Shown piece after piece: positions 63,984 to 64,000 of a stretch of DNA of 64,000 bases. This stretch comes from an uncultured Caulobacter sp. (GTDB taxonomy: Bacteria; Pseudomonadota; Alphaproteobacteria; Caulobacterales; Caulobacteraceae): contig NZ_CAMQSF010000014.1 of NCBI RefSeq assembly GCF_947036865.1, positions 1 to 64,000 of the forward strand, given 5' to 3'. Under the pieces are notes generated by a model that was not told the origin of the DNA, did not search any database, and saw nothing but the letters and a program-made list of their open reading frames with translations. The translations under genes were made by a program, and so were the position numbers. Numbering within the stretch: the stretch's first letter is position 1; each line of letters opens with the position of its first letter.

Positions 63984-64000
63984 CCCGAAATCGTATTTCT

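Overview
The window is high-GC alphaproteobacterial chromosome, most likely from Caulobacter or a close relative. The evidence is a popA gene whose I-site arginine falls at residue 357 when the TTG start is used, the contiguous dusB-ntrB-ntrC-ntrY-ntrX-dat-hfq-hflX block, a fused ispDF, and several TonB-dependent receptors. Most of the window is dense core genome with short gaps, many 1-8 nt ATGA/GTGA-type overlaps, and convergent genes that share stop-codon bases. No insertion sequence, prophage, CRISPR array or integrase was seen.

Layout. 1-4245: 3' part of pdhC, gpx, lpdA and a DUF6880-like gene. 4242-8476: an acyl-activating ligase, a lipoprotein hydrolase with a substituted nucleophile, lipA, and a RatA/Coq10-like gene. 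8473-11272: FUSC, cinA (C-terminal domain) and ispDF. 11372-21242: dusB, the NtrBC and NtrYX two-component systems, dat, hfq and hflX. 21223-23865: rpiB, mazG and a GPH-family transporter on the minus strand. 24055-26335: cobalamin riboswitch and btuB-like receptor. 26372-29096: DUF2939 protein, alginate-lyase-like enzyme with a clear promoter and operator, and a NhaR-like LysR regulator. 29196-33080: dabB-dabA inorganic-carbon uptake pair. 33326-36426: an unassigned surface/secretion cluster (low-complexity lipoprotein, TpsB transporter, Ser/Asn-rich secreted protein). 36807-41771: SDR enzyme and a FecI-FecR-TonB receptor cassette. 41884-47281: small and membrane proteins, then metallo-hydrolase, tatD, holB, tmk and rlpA. 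47386-50318: tRNA-Ser(UGA), rsmC-like, rsuA-like, tusA and yihY. 50493-53903: AMACR-like CoA transferase, popA and frnE-like. 54186-59349: DEAD-box helicase, BaiN-like flavoprotein and chemoreceptor. 59535-63983: a short Hsp70-like protein, a 531-residue protein built almost only of octapeptide repeats, a small exported protein and a LysR regulator.

How the parts fit. Central metabolism (PDH E2/E3 with lipoyl synthase), nitrogen control (NtrBC/NtrYX), RNA regulation (Hfq, HflX, DEAD-box helicase) and cell-cycle control (PopA) are ordinary core functions. The accessory interest lies in four places: the octapeptide-repeat protein next to the Hsp70-like gene, where the repeats show a second-order 4-3 unit rhythm; the TpsB cluster, which lacks an obvious large TpsA; the DAB locus; and an NtrC that lacks the GAFTGA loop. 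Positions and motifs were read by eye from the sequence. Family assignments come from recognised motifs and recalled family knowledge, with no database search.
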